Source of the DNA: Vagococcus penaei
GTDB lineage: Bacteria; Bacillota; Bacilli; Lactobacillales; Vagococcaceae
Length of the DNA stretch: 64,000 bases
Direction: 5' to 3'
NCBI RefSeq assembly: GCF_001998885.1
Contig: NZ_CP019609.1
Location: 1,538,001-1,602,000, forward strand
How positions within the stretch are numbered: position 1 is the stretch's first letter; each line of letters starts with the position of its first letter. A program made the position numbers and the translations under genes. Below are positions 9,274 through 18,579 of this stretch, one piece after another. Under the pieces are notes generated by a model. The model saw only the letters and a list, made by a program, of their open reading frames with translations, was not told the origin of the DNA and ran no database searches.

Positions 9274-10281
9274 ATGGTAAAGATTGCAGTCGATGCAATG
9301 GGTGGAGATAATGCCCCTCAAGCAATTGTTGAAGGTGTTGCATTAGCTCGGAAAGATTTTCCGGAAATTGAATTTATTCTTTATGGAAAAGAACCTGAGA
9401 TTAAAAAATATCTATCAGACTTAACAAATATAACAATTGTTCATACTGATGAAAAAATTGAGAGTGACGATGAACCGGTTAAATCAATTCGTCGAAAAAA
9501 ACAAGCGTCGATGGTCTTAGCAGCACAAGCTGTGAAAAATGGTGAAGCGGATGCGGTGTTATCTGCTGGAAATACTGGTGCTTTATTGGCTTCTGGATTA
9601 TTTATCGTTGGACGGATTAAGAATATCGAGCGTCCCGGCCTAATGTCGACGCTACCTGTTTTTAAAGGTGATTCAGATGGATTTGATTTTATTGATATGG
9701 GTGCAAATGCAGACAATAAGCCAGAACATTTGTTAACCTACGCTGTACTAGGAACATTTTATGCAAAAAATGTTCGTCAAGTGACTAATCCACGTGTGGG
9801 GCTACTAAATAATGGAACAGAAGCAACAAAAGGGAGTGAGTTAACTAAGGCGGCCTATGATTTGTTGGCTGCATCGTCAGACATTAACTTTGTTGGTAAT
9901 ATTGAAGCCCGTGACTTATTTAATGGTGTAGCGGACGTTGTTGTAACAGATGGATTTACTGGTAATGCTGTCTTAAAAACAATGGAAGGCACAGCGATGT
10001 CCATGATGTCTGTTTTAAAAGAGTCTGTAAAAGAAAGTGGCTTTAAGGGTAAGATGGGGGCATTAATGATGAAAGATAGCCTAATGAATTTAAAAAATCA
10101 AATGGACTACTCTAATCATGGGGGTGCTGTTTTGTTTGGTTTGAAAGGTGCAGTGATTAAGTGTCATGGATCATCAGATCCTGAATCAATTAAATCTGCT
10201 GTACGTCAGATTAATCAAATGCAGCAAACGAATGTCATTCACGACTTAAGAATTTATTTTGAAGATAAAACCACTAACTAA
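9274..10281 (+). CDS. plsX: Phosphate acyltransferase PlsX
   Basis: Makes acyl-phosphate from acyl-ACP, the first committed step of phospholipid synthesis in Gram-positive bacteria, acting at the inner face of the membrane. Diagnostic motifs are [19 protein letters not shown] at the N-terminus, [26 protein letters not shown] and [14 protein letters not shown]. Length (335) is normal. The ATG is preceded by GAGGGAG. It sits directly upstream of acpP, whose product is a substrate carrier for it; fabD and fabG, found between them in Bacillus, are absent here. Confidence 0.97.
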   Translation: MVKIAVDAMGGDNAPQAIVEGVALARKDFPEIEFILYGKEPEIKKYLSDLTNITIVHTDEKIESDDEPVKSIRRKKQASMVLAAQAVKNGEADAVLSAGNTGALLASGLFIVGRIKNIERPGLMSTLPVFKGDSDGFDFIDMGANADNKPEHLLTYAVLGTFYAKNVRQVTNPRVGLLNNGTEATKGSELTKAAYDLLAASSDINFVGNIEARDLFNGVADVVVTDGFTGNAVLKTMEGTAMSMMSVLKESVKESGFKGKMGALMMKDSLMNLKNQMDYSNHGGAVLFGLKGAVIKCHGSSDPESIKSAVRQINQMQQTNVIHDLRIYFEDKTTN

Positions 10282-10395
10282 TAACTAATAAAAATGCCTG
10301 AAAGAATAGACAAATGTTCTTTTTATGAGTAGAATTAAGTAGGAATTTATCTTGCTTTATCAATTTTTTAACAACTACTAGGAGGTACCATTAGC

Positions 10396-10635
10396 ATGAC
10401 GAGAGAAGAAGTTTTCAGTAAAATTAAAGATATTATTGTCGAACATTTTGATGTCGATGACGAACAGGTAACTGAAAATACTCGAATTAAAGAAGATTTA
10501 CAAGCGGATTCGATAGCGATTATGGAGTTTGTTTTAGAGTTAGAAGATGCATTCAATGAAGAAGTTTCCGACGACGACGCTGAAAAGATTGAAACAGTCG
10601 GTGGTGCGGTTGATTATATCATGGCTCATCAGTGA
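10396..10635 (+). CDS. acpP: Acyl carrier protein
   Basis: A 79-residue acidic four-helix carrier that holds growing fatty acids on a 4'-phosphopantetheine arm. The attachment serine is in ADSIAIMEFVLELEDAF (Ser40 region); most primary ACPs read DSLD here, so DSIA is a modest variation. A strong AGGAGGT site lies upstream. It follows plsX by 115 bases that contain no gene. Confidence 0.94.
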   Translation: MTREEVFSKIKDIIVEHFDVDDEQVTENTRIKEDLQADSIAIMEFVLELEDAFNEEVSDDDAEKIETVGGAVDYIMAHQ

Positions 10636-10652
10636 GCGTGAATAGTGTACTC

Positions 10653-10691
10653 AAAGAGTCAATGTGATAGAAATCGTATTGATTCTTTTTT
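10653..10691 (+). terminator. Intrinsic terminator after acpP
   Basis: Arms AAGAGTCAAT and ATTGATTCTT (one G-T pair) around a 14-base loop, followed by TTTTTT. It closes the plsX-acpP transcript before the opp operon. Confidence 0.8.
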
Positions 10692-10905
10692 GATATTATG
10701 AGATAATATTTAACTAAATGAGAAATTTATCATTTTTATTTTTTTATAATAGGATTTCAACGTTTATTAGTCGTTTTTCTATTGATATAGCCTTTTTCTA
10801 TCTTTAATAAAGTATTGTCTTTTATTAAATACGTTATTAAATCAAGGTTTAATAGAATAAAAAGAAAAAAATTACGCTTTTTATGGTGAAAATGGGTGAC
10901 AATAG

Positions 10906-10934
10906 TTGCGGAAACCAGTAAATTCTAATATAAT
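10906..10934 (+). promoter_or_regulatory. opp operon promoter
   Basis: TTGCGG, 17 bases, TATAAT, about 105 bases upstream of oppD. The core AATTCTAATATAATTATAAGATATCTTA is nearly repeated upstream of the second oppA at 18433-18461, with the same spacing. The remainder of the 407-base gap (10636-11042) is very AT-rich and holds no gene; a block TATTATGAGATAAT at 10694-10707 is also found before oppA2 (18291-18304). Confidence 0.8.
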
Positions 10935-11042
10935 TATAAGATATCTTATGCTATTTTTAATTTTAAGGTGTTAATGGTAAAAAATGAATCGTTGACTATA
11001 CAAAAACTAGTTAGGGAATAACACAAGAAAGGAGAAATTCTA

Positions 11043-12047
11043 TTGTTTGAAGACAACAAATTATTAGACGTAAGAGATCTTCACACGGGGTTTCGGATCA
11101 AAGATAATTATTATGACGCTGTGGATGGAGTATCTCTTACCCTAGATAAAAATGAAATTTTAGCAATTGTTGGTGAGTCTGGGTGTGGGAAAAGTACTTT
11201 GGCAATGACAATCATGGGGTTACAAGATCCTAAACAAACTAAAATTACGGGTGATATCATTTATAATGATTTAAATTTAGTTGGTTTGTCAGAAACATTG
11301 TATAACAAAATCAGGGGGAACGACATTGGAATGATCTTCCAGGATCCTTTGTCAGCGTTGAATCCTTTAATGCGAATCGGTGATCAAATTGCTGAAGCGT
11401 TATACTACCATACAGATATGAATGAAACGGACCGTAAAAAGCGTGCCATCGATTTACTAAATCAAGTAGGAATTGTCAATCCTGAACGAGTGGCGAAACA
11501 ATACCCACATGAGTTATCAGGAGGTATGAGACAGCGTGTGATTATCGCAATTGCTATTTCATGTAAGCCACCAATTATTATCGCTGATGAGCCGACAACT
11601 GCTCTTGATGTGACGATTCAAGCACAAATTTTAGATTTATTAAATGATTTACAAAAAGAAACAGAAGCTGGAATTATTTTAATTACTCATGACTTGGGTG
11701 TTGTAGCAGAGACAGCTGACCGTGTCGCTGTAATGTATGCTGGCCAAGTTGTTGAGGAAGCGAATGTTGATGTGTTGTTTAGTAATCCATTACATCCTTA
11801 TACACAATCTTTATTAAATTCGATACCACAAGAAGACGCACACGATTCTGAGTTACACGTAATCGAAGGTGTTGTGCCGTCGTTGAAAAACATGAAACGG
11901 ACTGGTTGTCGTTTTGCTGAACGGATTCCTTGGATTCCTGAAAGTGCACATGAAGAAACGCCAACATTACATGAAGTTGAACCAGGACATTTTGTGCGAT
12001 GTACATGTTACAAGCACTTCCACTTTAAAGAAGAAGGAGAATCGTAA
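11043..12047 (+). CDS. oppD: Oligopeptide ABC transporter ATP-binding protein OppD
   Basis: One of the two ATPases that drive oligopeptide import. It shows Walker A GESGCGKST, signature LSGGMRQRV, Walker B IIADEPTTALD and the H-loop ITHDLG. The C-terminal peptide-transporter extension is present, but the cysteine cluster often found there is reduced. It starts at TTG 11043, eight bases after AAAGGAG; no better start is available. It is the first gene of oppD-oppF-oppB-oppC-oppA, all on one strand with tight spacing; oppF begins on the next base after its stop. Confidence 0.93.
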   Translation: MFEDNKLLDVRDLHTGFRIKDNYYDAVDGVSLTLDKNEILAIVGESGCGKSTLAMTIMGLQDPKQTKITGDIIYNDLNLVGLSETLYNKIRGNDIGMIFQDPLSALNPLMRIGDQIAEALYYHTDMNETDRKKRAIDLLNQVGIVNPERVAKQYPHELSGGMRQRVIIAIAISCKPPIIIADEPTTALDVTIQAQILDLLNDLQKETEAGIILITHDLGVVAETADRVAVMYAGQVVEEANVDVLFSNPLHPYTQSLLNSIPQEDAHDSELHVIEGVVPSLKNMKRTGCRFAERIPWIPESAHEETPTLHEVEPGHFVRCTCYKHFHFKEEGES

Positions 12048-12995
12048 ATGGGATTAATAGAAATTAAAGACTTAAAAGTTCACTATCCTATTCGTGGCGG
12101 TTTCTTCAATAAAGTTGTTGATTATGTCTACGCCGTGGATGGTGTGAATTTTGAAATTGAAGCAGGTAAAACATATGGTTTAGTTGGTGAGTCTGGTTCT
12201 GGTAAATCAACCATTGGTAAAACGATTGTTGGTCTAGAAAAAGCAACTGCTGGCGAAATTAGTTTTGAGGGTAACAGTGTTCTAACTAAAAAAGAACGTA
12301 AAAAAATTGATTACAATAAAGATGTTCAGATGATTTTCCAAGATTCAATGTCTAGTTTGAATCCAAAAAAACGTGTAATTGATATTATTGGTGAGCCAAT
12401 TCGTAACTTTGAAAACTTGACTGATCAAGAAGAAAAGAAAAAGATTCAAGGTTTATTAGATATTGTTGGGATGCCAACTGATGCTCTTTACAAATACCCA
12501 CATGAGTTTTCTGGTGGTCAGCGTCAACGGCTAGGTGTTGCTCGAGCAGTAGCGACTAACCCTAAATTAATTATTGCGGATGAGCCAGTATCTGCTTTGG
12601 ACTTATCAGTACAAGCGCAAGTATTAAACTTTATGAAGCTAATCCAACAAGAGTACAACCTAAGTTACTTATTTATTTCACATGATTTAGGTGTGGTTAA
12701 ACACATGTGTGACAATATTGCTATTATGAATAAGGGTCGTTTTGTTGAGATTGGGACACGTGAGGATATTTATAATAACCCTCAACATATTTATACACAA
12801 CGTTTATTATCTGCCATTCCTAAAATAGATGTGGCTAATCGTGAAAAACATAAAGAAGAACGTCGTCGCGTCGATAGAGAATTCCAAGAGTTGTATAATC
12901 AATACTACGATGAAAATGGTCGAGTGTATGATTTACAACGTATTAGTCCAACTCATCAAGCAGCAGTTAAGCATATTGAAAGTGAGGGGAACTAA
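12048..12995 (+). CDS. oppF: Oligopeptide ABC transporter ATP-binding protein OppF
   Basis: Second ATPase of the peptide importer, pairing with OppD. It has GESGSGKST (Walker A), FSGGQRQRLGVARA (signature), IIADEPVSALDLS (Walker B) and SHDLGVVKHM (H-loop). The C-terminus ends in a charged tail. The ATG directly follows the oppD stop, with an AGAAGGAGA site inside oppD. Length (315) is normal for the family. Confidence 0.95.
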   Translation: MGLIEIKDLKVHYPIRGGFFNKVVDYVYAVDGVNFEIEAGKTYGLVGESGSGKSTIGKTIVGLEKATAGEISFEGNSVLTKKERKKIDYNKDVQMIFQDSMSSLNPKKRVIDIIGEPIRNFENLTDQEEKKKIQGLLDIVGMPTDALYKYPHEFSGGQRQRLGVARAVATNPKLIIADEPVSALDLSVQAQVLNFMKLIQQEYNLSYLFISHDLGVVKHMCDNIAIMNKGRFVEIGTREDIYNNPQHIYTQRLLSAIPKIDVANREKHKEERRRVDREFQELYNQYYDENGRVYDLQRISPTHQAAVKHIESEGN

Positions 12996-12997
12996 TT

Positions 12998-13960
12998 ATG
13001 TGGAAAACAATACTTCGTCGTGTGTTAATGATGATTCCTCAAATCATCGTCTTGAGCTTGTTTATTTTTATTTTAGCAAAAGCAATGCCTGGAGATCCGT
13101 TTACCGGATTAATTAATCCAAATACTGACCCAGCAACGATTGAGCGTATGCGTGCAGCTGCCGGGTTAAATGATCCATGGTATGAGCAATATGCTCGTTG
13201 GGTATTGAATGCACTTAAGGGTGATTTTGGTCAAAGTTTCTTGTATAAATTACCAGTAACTGAAATCATTGGCCAACGTGTAACGAATACTATTTGGTTA
13301 TCGTTATTAACAGTTATCCTAACGTATGCGATTGCTTTACCCTTAGGTTTATTCTCTGGTCGATACCAAAACTCTTTGTTTGATAAATCAGTGGTTATCT
13401 ACAACTTCGTTAGTTTTGCGGTACCAACCTTTATCTTTGCTTTAATCATGCTATTTTTCTTTGGTTACCGTTTAGATTGGTTCCCAACAACAGGTTCTGT
13501 TGATAGTGGTGCGATTAAAGGAACAATTGGTTATTTTGGTAGTCGATTCTATCACATGGTTTTACCAGCGATTACCCAAGCAATTTTAGCAACAGCTGTA
13601 ACGATTCAGTATTTACGTAATGAGGTTATTGATGCGAAGCAACTAGATTTTGTTCGAACAGCTCGTGCAAAAGGTGTACCGACAAATAAAGTCTTCACAC
13701 GTCATATCTTTAGAAATGCGTCATTACCAATTGCGGCACAGTTAAGTTACGAAATTACTGCATTAATCAGTGGATCTGTCGTTATTGAAGCGACATTTGC
13801 TTATCCAGGAATTGGTAAATTGTTTATTGATGCTATTAATGGGCGTGATTATTCCGTTATTACTGCTCTTGTATTAATTTTAGGGATTGTTACAATCGTC
13901 GGGAACTTGATCTCAGATATTGTCATGAGTATTGTAGATCCTCGTATTCGTATTCAGTAA
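12998..13960 (+). CDS. oppB: Oligopeptide ABC transporter permease OppB
   Basis: Membrane permease of 320 residues. It begins with the typical short N-terminal helix (ILRRVLMMIPQIIVLSLFIF) and AKAMPGDPF, and has about six membrane segments. The EAA-type coupling loop RTARAKGVPTNKVFTRHIFRNA contacts the ATPases. It starts two bases after oppF ends, so it is translated from the same message. Confidence 0.95.
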   Translation: MWKTILRRVLMMIPQIIVLSLFIFILAKAMPGDPFTGLINPNTDPATIERMRAAAGLNDPWYEQYARWVLNALKGDFGQSFLYKLPVTEIIGQRVTNTIWLSLLTVILTYAIALPLGLFSGRYQNSLFDKSVVIYNFVSFAVPTFIFALIMLFFFGYRLDWFPTTGSVDSGAIKGTIGYFGSRFYHMVLPAITQAILATAVTIQYLRNEVIDAKQLDFVRTARAKGVPTNKVFTRHIFRNASLPIAAQLSYEITALISGSVVIEATFAYPGIGKLFIDAINGRDYSVITALVLILGIVTIVGNLISDIVMSIVDPRIRIQ

Positions 13961-13991
13961 CACCTAAAAAATTAAGAAAGGAGATAGTATA

Positions 13992-14891
13992 ATGAGTAAA
14001 ACAGAAAATAATCAACCTGAAGTGGTAAGTATACCGCCAACAGGTCTTAAAATGATTGCTCGTGAATTTAAAAAAGATAAATTAGCGATGGCATCATTAA
14101 TTTTATTAGTTGTCCTATTAGTTGGGATTTTTGTTTCAGCACTATTTATGGATCAAGCATCGATTATGAAAGTTAGTATCTTAGATAAATACAATGCTCC
14201 AGGAGATGGTTGGATTTTAGGGGCAGATGAAGGTGGCCGTGATGTCTTTGGTCAATTAATTATTGGGGCAAGAAACTCAATCACGATTGGTTTCTTAATC
14301 ACTATTTTAACCTCAATTATTGGTGTTGGTTTAGGGATTATCGCCGGTTATTATGGTGGCTTTATTGATGGAGTTATCATGCGTATTGTCGATTTTATCA
14401 TGATTTTACCAATTATGATGATTATTATTGTATTTGTTACGATTATTCCAAACTACAATGTTTTATCATTTGTTATGATTATGAGTTTATTCTACTGGGT
14501 AGCTAAAGCACGTCTATTTAGAGGGAAAACACTTTCTGAAGTTCGTCGTGACTACATCAGTGCATCAAAAACACTTGGCACAAGCGACTTTAAAATCATG
14601 TTTGGTGAATTAATGCCAAACTTGAGCTCATTAATTATTACGAACTTAACAATGAACTTTGCCGGAAATATTGGGATTGAGACAACTCTATCCTATCTAG
14701 GATTTGGATTGCCGCAATCGACACCAAGTTTAGGAACTTTGATTGGCTATGCTGCAAGTGGTGATGTCTTAGCTAATAAAACATGGATTTGGGTACCAGC
14801 ATCAATTTTGATTTTAGTATTGATGTTAAGCATAAATTATGTCGGCCAAGCATTTAAACGTTCAGCAGATGCTCGTCAACGTTTAGGTTAA
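13992..14891 (+). CDS. oppC: Oligopeptide ABC transporter permease OppC
   Basis: Second permease of the importer, 299 residues with about six membrane segments. The family features are visible: an N-terminal cytosolic tail (EFKKDKLAMASLILL), the conserved GADEGGRDVFGQLIIGARNS periplasm-side loop, and the coupling loop YISASKTLGTSDFKIMF. It is preceded by AAAGGAG and lies 31 bases after oppB. Confidence 0.95.
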   Translation: MSKTENNQPEVVSIPPTGLKMIAREFKKDKLAMASLILLVVLLVGIFVSALFMDQASIMKVSILDKYNAPGDGWILGADEGGRDVFGQLIIGARNSITIGFLITILTSIIGVGLGIIAGYYGGFIDGVIMRIVDFIMILPIMMIIIVFVTIIPNYNVLSFVMIMSLFYWVAKARLFRGKTLSEVRRDYISASKTLGTSDFKIMFGELMPNLSSLIITNLTMNFAGNIGIETTLSYLGFGLPQSTPSLGTLIGYAASGDVLANKTWIWVPASILILVLMLSINYVGQAFKRSADARQRLG

Positions 14892-14910
14892 AAAAACTAG
14901 GAGGATTGAA

Positions 14911-16707
14911 ATGAAGTACAAAAAATTAGTAAGTGCGATAGCACTTGGCGCAGCTGTTACAATTGGTTTAGCTGCATGTGGTAGTAAAGATAGTGGAAAA
15001 AACAGTGGTGGAAAAAAAGGCGAAGAAGCGCAGGATATCGCTAAATTCCCTAAAGAAACTAAAAATGACAAGAAAGCCATTGACAAAGGGACATTAGATG
15101 TTGCTGTTGCTATGGATACATCTTTCCAAGGATTATTTGATCCAGCATTTAACTCGGATCAATTTGATGTGTACTTTATGGAACCAGCTTTCGAAACTCT
15201 ATTTGGATTTGATGATAAATTCCAAATTGATGATAGTGGTGTTGCATCTCTTGATTTAGATAAAGAGGCTAAGAAAGTTACAATTAAATTAATTAAAGAT
15301 GCTAAATGGTCAGATGGCAAACCAGTTATTGCTGATGATATTATCCAACCATATTTAATTATTGGTAACAAAGAGTATAACGGTGTGCGTTATGGTGCTC
15401 AAATGCAAAAAATTCTAGGGATGAAAGAATATCACGAAGGCAAAGCAGACTCAATTTCTGGTATTAAGAAAATCGATGATAAAACGGTTGAGATTGCCTA
15501 TGAAAGTGTCGATCCTGGTATTTTAACAGCTGATGGTGACGGTGGAGTTTGGCAGAATGCCATGCCATCTCATATCTTTAAAGATCTTCCTATTAAAGGT
15601 ATGGAATCAAGTGATGCAGTACGTAAGAATCCTGTTTCTTTTGGACCATACAAAATGTCTAAAATCACACGTGGTGAAAGTGTTGAATACACACCAAATG
15701 AGCACTACTATGGTGAAAAACCAAAATTAGATAAACTAATTTTCCGTCAAACACCAACAAACTCTGTCGTTGAAGGCTTAAAAGCAAAAAAATATGATAT
15801 GGTCATTGCAATGCCAACTGATACTTATCCAACGTATAAAGATGTCGAAGGCTATGAAATTTTAGGTCGCGAACAATTTAGTTATACTTATGTTGGTTTC
15901 AAAATGGGTAAATGGGATAAAGAAAAAGGCGAAGTTGCCTACAACTCTAAATCTAAGATGGCTAACAAATCTTTACGTCAGGCAATGGCATATGCTGTTG
16001 ACAATCAAGCTGTTGGAGATAAATTCTACTACGGCTTACGTACGGGTGCTAACTCATTAATTCCACCTGCATTAGGTGAATTTAATGATAAAGAATTAAA
16101 AGGTTACACACAAGATATTGATAAAGCCAATAAATTATTAGATGATGCTGGTTACAAGAAAAAAGATGGTGAAGAATTCCGTCGCGATCCAGATGGCAAC
16201 AAGTTAGAAATTAAGTTTGCTTCAATGGCTGGTGGCGAAACCGCTCAACCATTAGCTGAGTACTACATGGATCAATGGAAAGCTGTTGGTCTAGATGTGA
16301 AATTGGCGACAGGTCGTCTAATTGACTTTAACCAATTCTATGATAAATTAGAAAATGATGATCCAGAAATTGATGTGTATCAAGGTGCATGGTCAGTAAG
16401 TTATAACCCTTCTCAAACAGCGTTATATGGACCAAAAGCAGCCTTTAACTACACTCGTTTTGCTGATGAAGAAAACACTAAATTATTAAATGAAATGGAT
16501 TCTGACAAAGCTTTTGATTCTGAATATCGTCTAAAAGTCTTTAAAGAATGGCAAGAATATGCTCATGACCAAGCATTTGTCTTCCCTACATTATTCCGTA
16601 ATGAAGTTCGTCCTGTAAGTAATCGCGTGACTGATTATAGCTGGGATAATGTTAAAGGACAAAAATCTTGGTCAACAATCGGTGTAACTGCTGAATCAAG
16701 AGAATAA
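14911..16707 (+). CDS. oppA: Oligopeptide-binding lipoprotein OppA (copy 1)
   Basis: Extracellular peptide receptor of the Opp system, in the solute-binding family 5. The signal peptide ends in the lipobox LAAC (Cys23), so the protein is anchored to the outer face of the membrane by a lipid. The mature part has a charged linker, then the family fold with VAMDTSFQGLFDPAF and SFGPYKMSKITRGE. It ends the oppDFBCA operon, with AGGAGG before the ATG. It is very similar along its length to the second oppA at 18580; several stretches are identical at DNA level. Confidence 0.95.
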   Translation: MKYKKLVSAIALGAAVTIGLAACGSKDSGKNSGGKKGEEAQDIAKFPKETKNDKKAIDKGTLDVAVAMDTSFQGLFDPAFNSDQFDVYFMEPAFETLFGFDDKFQIDDSGVASLDLDKEAKKVTIKLIKDAKWSDGKPVIADDIIQPYLIIGNKEYNGVRYGAQMQKILGMKEYHEGKADSISGIKKIDDKTVEIAYESVDPGILTADGDGGVWQNAMPSHIFKDLPIKGMESSDAVRKNPVSFGPYKMSKITRGESVEYTPNEHYYGEKPKLDKLIFRQTPTNSVVEGLKAKKYDMVIAMPTDTYPTYKDVEGYEILGREQFSYTYVGFKMGKWDKEKGEVAYNSKSKMANKSLRQAMAYAVDNQAVGDKFYYGLRTGANSLIPPALGEFNDKELKGYTQDIDKANKLLDDAGYKKKDGEEFRRDPDGNKLEIKFASMAGGETAQPLAEYYMDQWKAVGLDVKLATGRLIDFNQFYDKLENDDPEIDVYQGAWSVSYNPSQTALYGPKAAFNYTRFADEENTKLLNEMDSDKAFDSEYRLKVFKEWQEYAHDQAFVFPTLFRNEVRPVSNRVTDYSWDNVKGQKSWSTIGVTAESRE

Positions 16708-16714
16708 TTATCTT

Positions 16715-16729
16715 AAAACAGACAAAAGC
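16715..16729 (+). terminator. Left half of the oppA1 terminator, split by ISL3
   Basis: Bases 16715-16729 (AAAACAGACAAAAGC) and 18264-18288 (CTACAAGCTTTGTCTG plus a T-run) rejoin, after removing the IS and one target copy, into a hairpin with arms CAGACAAAAGC / GCTTTGTCTG and a long T-tail. This would have been the terminator of the opp operon. Confidence 0.75.
16722..16729. repeat. ISL3 target-site duplication, left copy
   Basis: ACAAAAGC here is repeated exactly at 18256-18263 on the other side of the element. Eight bases is the usual duplication length for the ISL3 family. Confidence 0.9.
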
Positions 16730-18255
16730 GGCTCTTTGTCAAATCGGACTGATGAGTCGGATATATGAGATGATAAATTTGAGATTATTCTCAGATTTAT
16801 CATCTTTTTTAGTTATTTAATTTTAATAAGGCCGTTTATCAAGAAAATTCTTATGCGCATATTCGTAAAGGAGTTGAACCCGTAGGAAACTCTTTTAAGA
16901 GTTTTTATATGAGTGTTCTTAGCTTCGATTTTTCCATTGGAAAAATTATATTTTAGGGCATTTCGAATACCTTCCTCGTAGGAAATCAGATTGTCTATTT
17001 TATTTCTAAATTGTCTATCCAAGCTATCGGGTAAATCTTTCAATAGTTCGAAAAATGACTGGTCATCTTTGTTTCTAAAGTGATACATTAGTAAATGAAA
17101 GATATCATAAGCTTCTTTTAGATTAGAAGAGAATGAAAGTAGTCGATCAATCATCATAGATTCCGTTAAAAGAGGATGCTTTGGAGAAGGAAAGCTTCTC
17201 CAGGTTTTGAATTCTGAAATGGAAATAGTTGTTTGATTTTTCAGAAGACATTTCCAGTTTGATTTTAATTTATTGGCTTCTGAATTTTTCTTGTTGGCAA
17301 CTAATGTCTTCATTTCTCGTACTCTCAAATCATTAAAAGCAGTGTTCAAATGCTTTACAATATGAAATCGATCAATGACTAGCTTAGCAGTAGGAAAGAC
17401 TGTTTTAGTCAATTGAAAGTAAGCTGCATTCATATCTGTTACTAAAAATTTAACTTTTCTCCGTTCCTCCAATGAAGAGCGATTAAAGTAAGGAATGATT
17501 TTCTCTAATTTCCTACTAGGTAAAACGTCCACTAATTCACCTGTTTTCCCATCAGCACATATGAAGTTCATTTTATCTTCATAACTAGCGTGAGATCTAA
17601 ACTCATCTACCATTAAAACTTCTGGAAAAGATCGAGGTTTAAGTTGTTGTGGGAGCTGTGATTCAACGGACTTAAGAACTCTTAAAACTGTAGTTAAAGA
17701 AACTTGGCATTGTTTAGATATAACTGTCATAGAGATTTTCTCAGTTAATAATTCTAAAATCTTCAAAGTAATAAATTTACTGATATGACAATTTTTTTCA
17801 ACAATAGAACACTGTGCGGTCCAATTGTGAGAACAGTTTTTACAATGGAATCGTTGTTTCTTTAGTTTTAAAACAGTAGGCATATTTTGATAAGAATCTA
17901 ATCGAATAGTTACTTCTTTTTTTCCATTCCTAACAACCACACTTTTTCCTTCATTATCAACAACAGTTGACCCACAGGATTTACAAGCCGAAGGCATGGG
18001 AGAATAGATGCCAAAGATAATTAAAGAGTTCTTTCCTTTAACTTTAGCTTCCTCCGTATTTGTTAAATATAAATGTTCATCTGTAATTCGTAGCATTTTT
18101 TTGATATGATTATTCACGACATGTCGTCCTTTCTATCTTAGATTTTTGGTGGTACTTAAATTTTACTAGATAGACGACATGTTTTATATTTAAATAAACT
18201 AAAAAAGGACTGATGAATCAAATTTTGATTCATCAGTCCTTTAAATTATAGAGCC
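16730..18255 (-). mobile_element. Intact ISL3-family insertion sequence
   Basis: A 1526-bp element bounded by inverted repeats that read GGCTCT-N10-GGACTGATGA at both ends. It carries one transposase gene on the minus strand and is flanked by an 8-bp direct repeat. Near the left end a hairpin (16768-16803) followed by TTTTTT at about 16804 can stop transcription entering from oppA1. Near the right end there is a 19-bp perfect palindrome (18204-18242). All parts look intact, so the element may be active. Confidence 0.93.
16813..18117 (-). CDS. ISL3-family transposase
   Basis: A 434-residue DDE transposase. The N-terminal zinc-binding part shows CKSCGS and FHCKNCSHNW (two CxxC pairs), followed by a helix-turn-helix region (MTVISKQCQVSLTTVLRVL). 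The catalytic core has VDEFRSH, FLVTDMNAAY, VIDRFHIVKH and, near the end, GKIEAKNTHIKTLKR, matching the family's DDE residues. No frameshift or internal stop is seen. It is transcribed against the opp genes. Confidence 0.93.
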   Translation of the reverse strand: MNNHIKKMLRITDEHLYLTNTEEAKVKGKNSLIIFGIYSPMPSACKSCGSTVVDNEGKSVVVRNGKKEVTIRLDSYQNMPTVLKLKKQRFHCKNCSHNWTAQCSIVEKNCHISKFITLKILELLTEKISMTVISKQCQVSLTTVLRVLKSVESQLPQQLKPRSFPEVLMVDEFRSHASYEDKMNFICADGKTGELVDVLPSRKLEKIIPYFNRSSLEERRKVKFLVTDMNAAYFQLTKTVFPTAKLVIDRFHIVKHLNTAFNDLRVREMKTLVANKKNSEANKLKSNWKCLLKNQTTISISEFKTWRSFPSPKHPLLTESMMIDRLLSFSSNLKEAYDIFHLLMYHFRNKDDQSFFELLKDLPDSLDRQFRNKIDNLISYEEGIRNALKYNFSNGKIEAKNTHIKTLKRVSYGFNSFTNMRIRIFLINGLIKIK

Positions 18256-18263
18256 ACAAAAGC
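18256..18263. repeat. ISL3 target-site duplication, right copy
   Basis: ACAAAAGC, identical to 16722-16729. Confidence 0.9.
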
Positions 18264-18432
18264 CTACAAGCTTTGTCTGTTTTTTTTTATTATTATGAGA
18301 TAATTATGATTAAAATAAGTGTAAAATATTTTTTATCATTTTTTTATAATGTTGCAAACATTGTTTAATCAATATTTGAGACATTATTTTTTGCTTATTT
18401 TTAAATTATAAAAATAATTTATGGCAAAAAGC

Positions 18433-18461
18433 TTGAAAAATTCTAATAACTCTAATATAAT
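18433..18461 (+). promoter_or_regulatory. oppA2 promoter
   Basis: TTGAAA, 17 bases, TATAAT, about 120 bases before the oppA2 start. It matches the opp operon promoter at 10906-10934 in the -10 region, in spacing, and in downstream sequence. The stretch from the ISL3 edge to the gene (18264-18579) otherwise contains no gene and is AT-rich. Confidence 0.8.
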
Positions 18462-18579
18462 CATAATATATCTTATTAGTTTCTAATTATTTTATCATGA
18501 AATAACAATCAACTGTCGTAAGACGAGATTCTAATATGTAAGTAGAGAAATAGAATGAAAAAACAAGGGGGATTTGACA

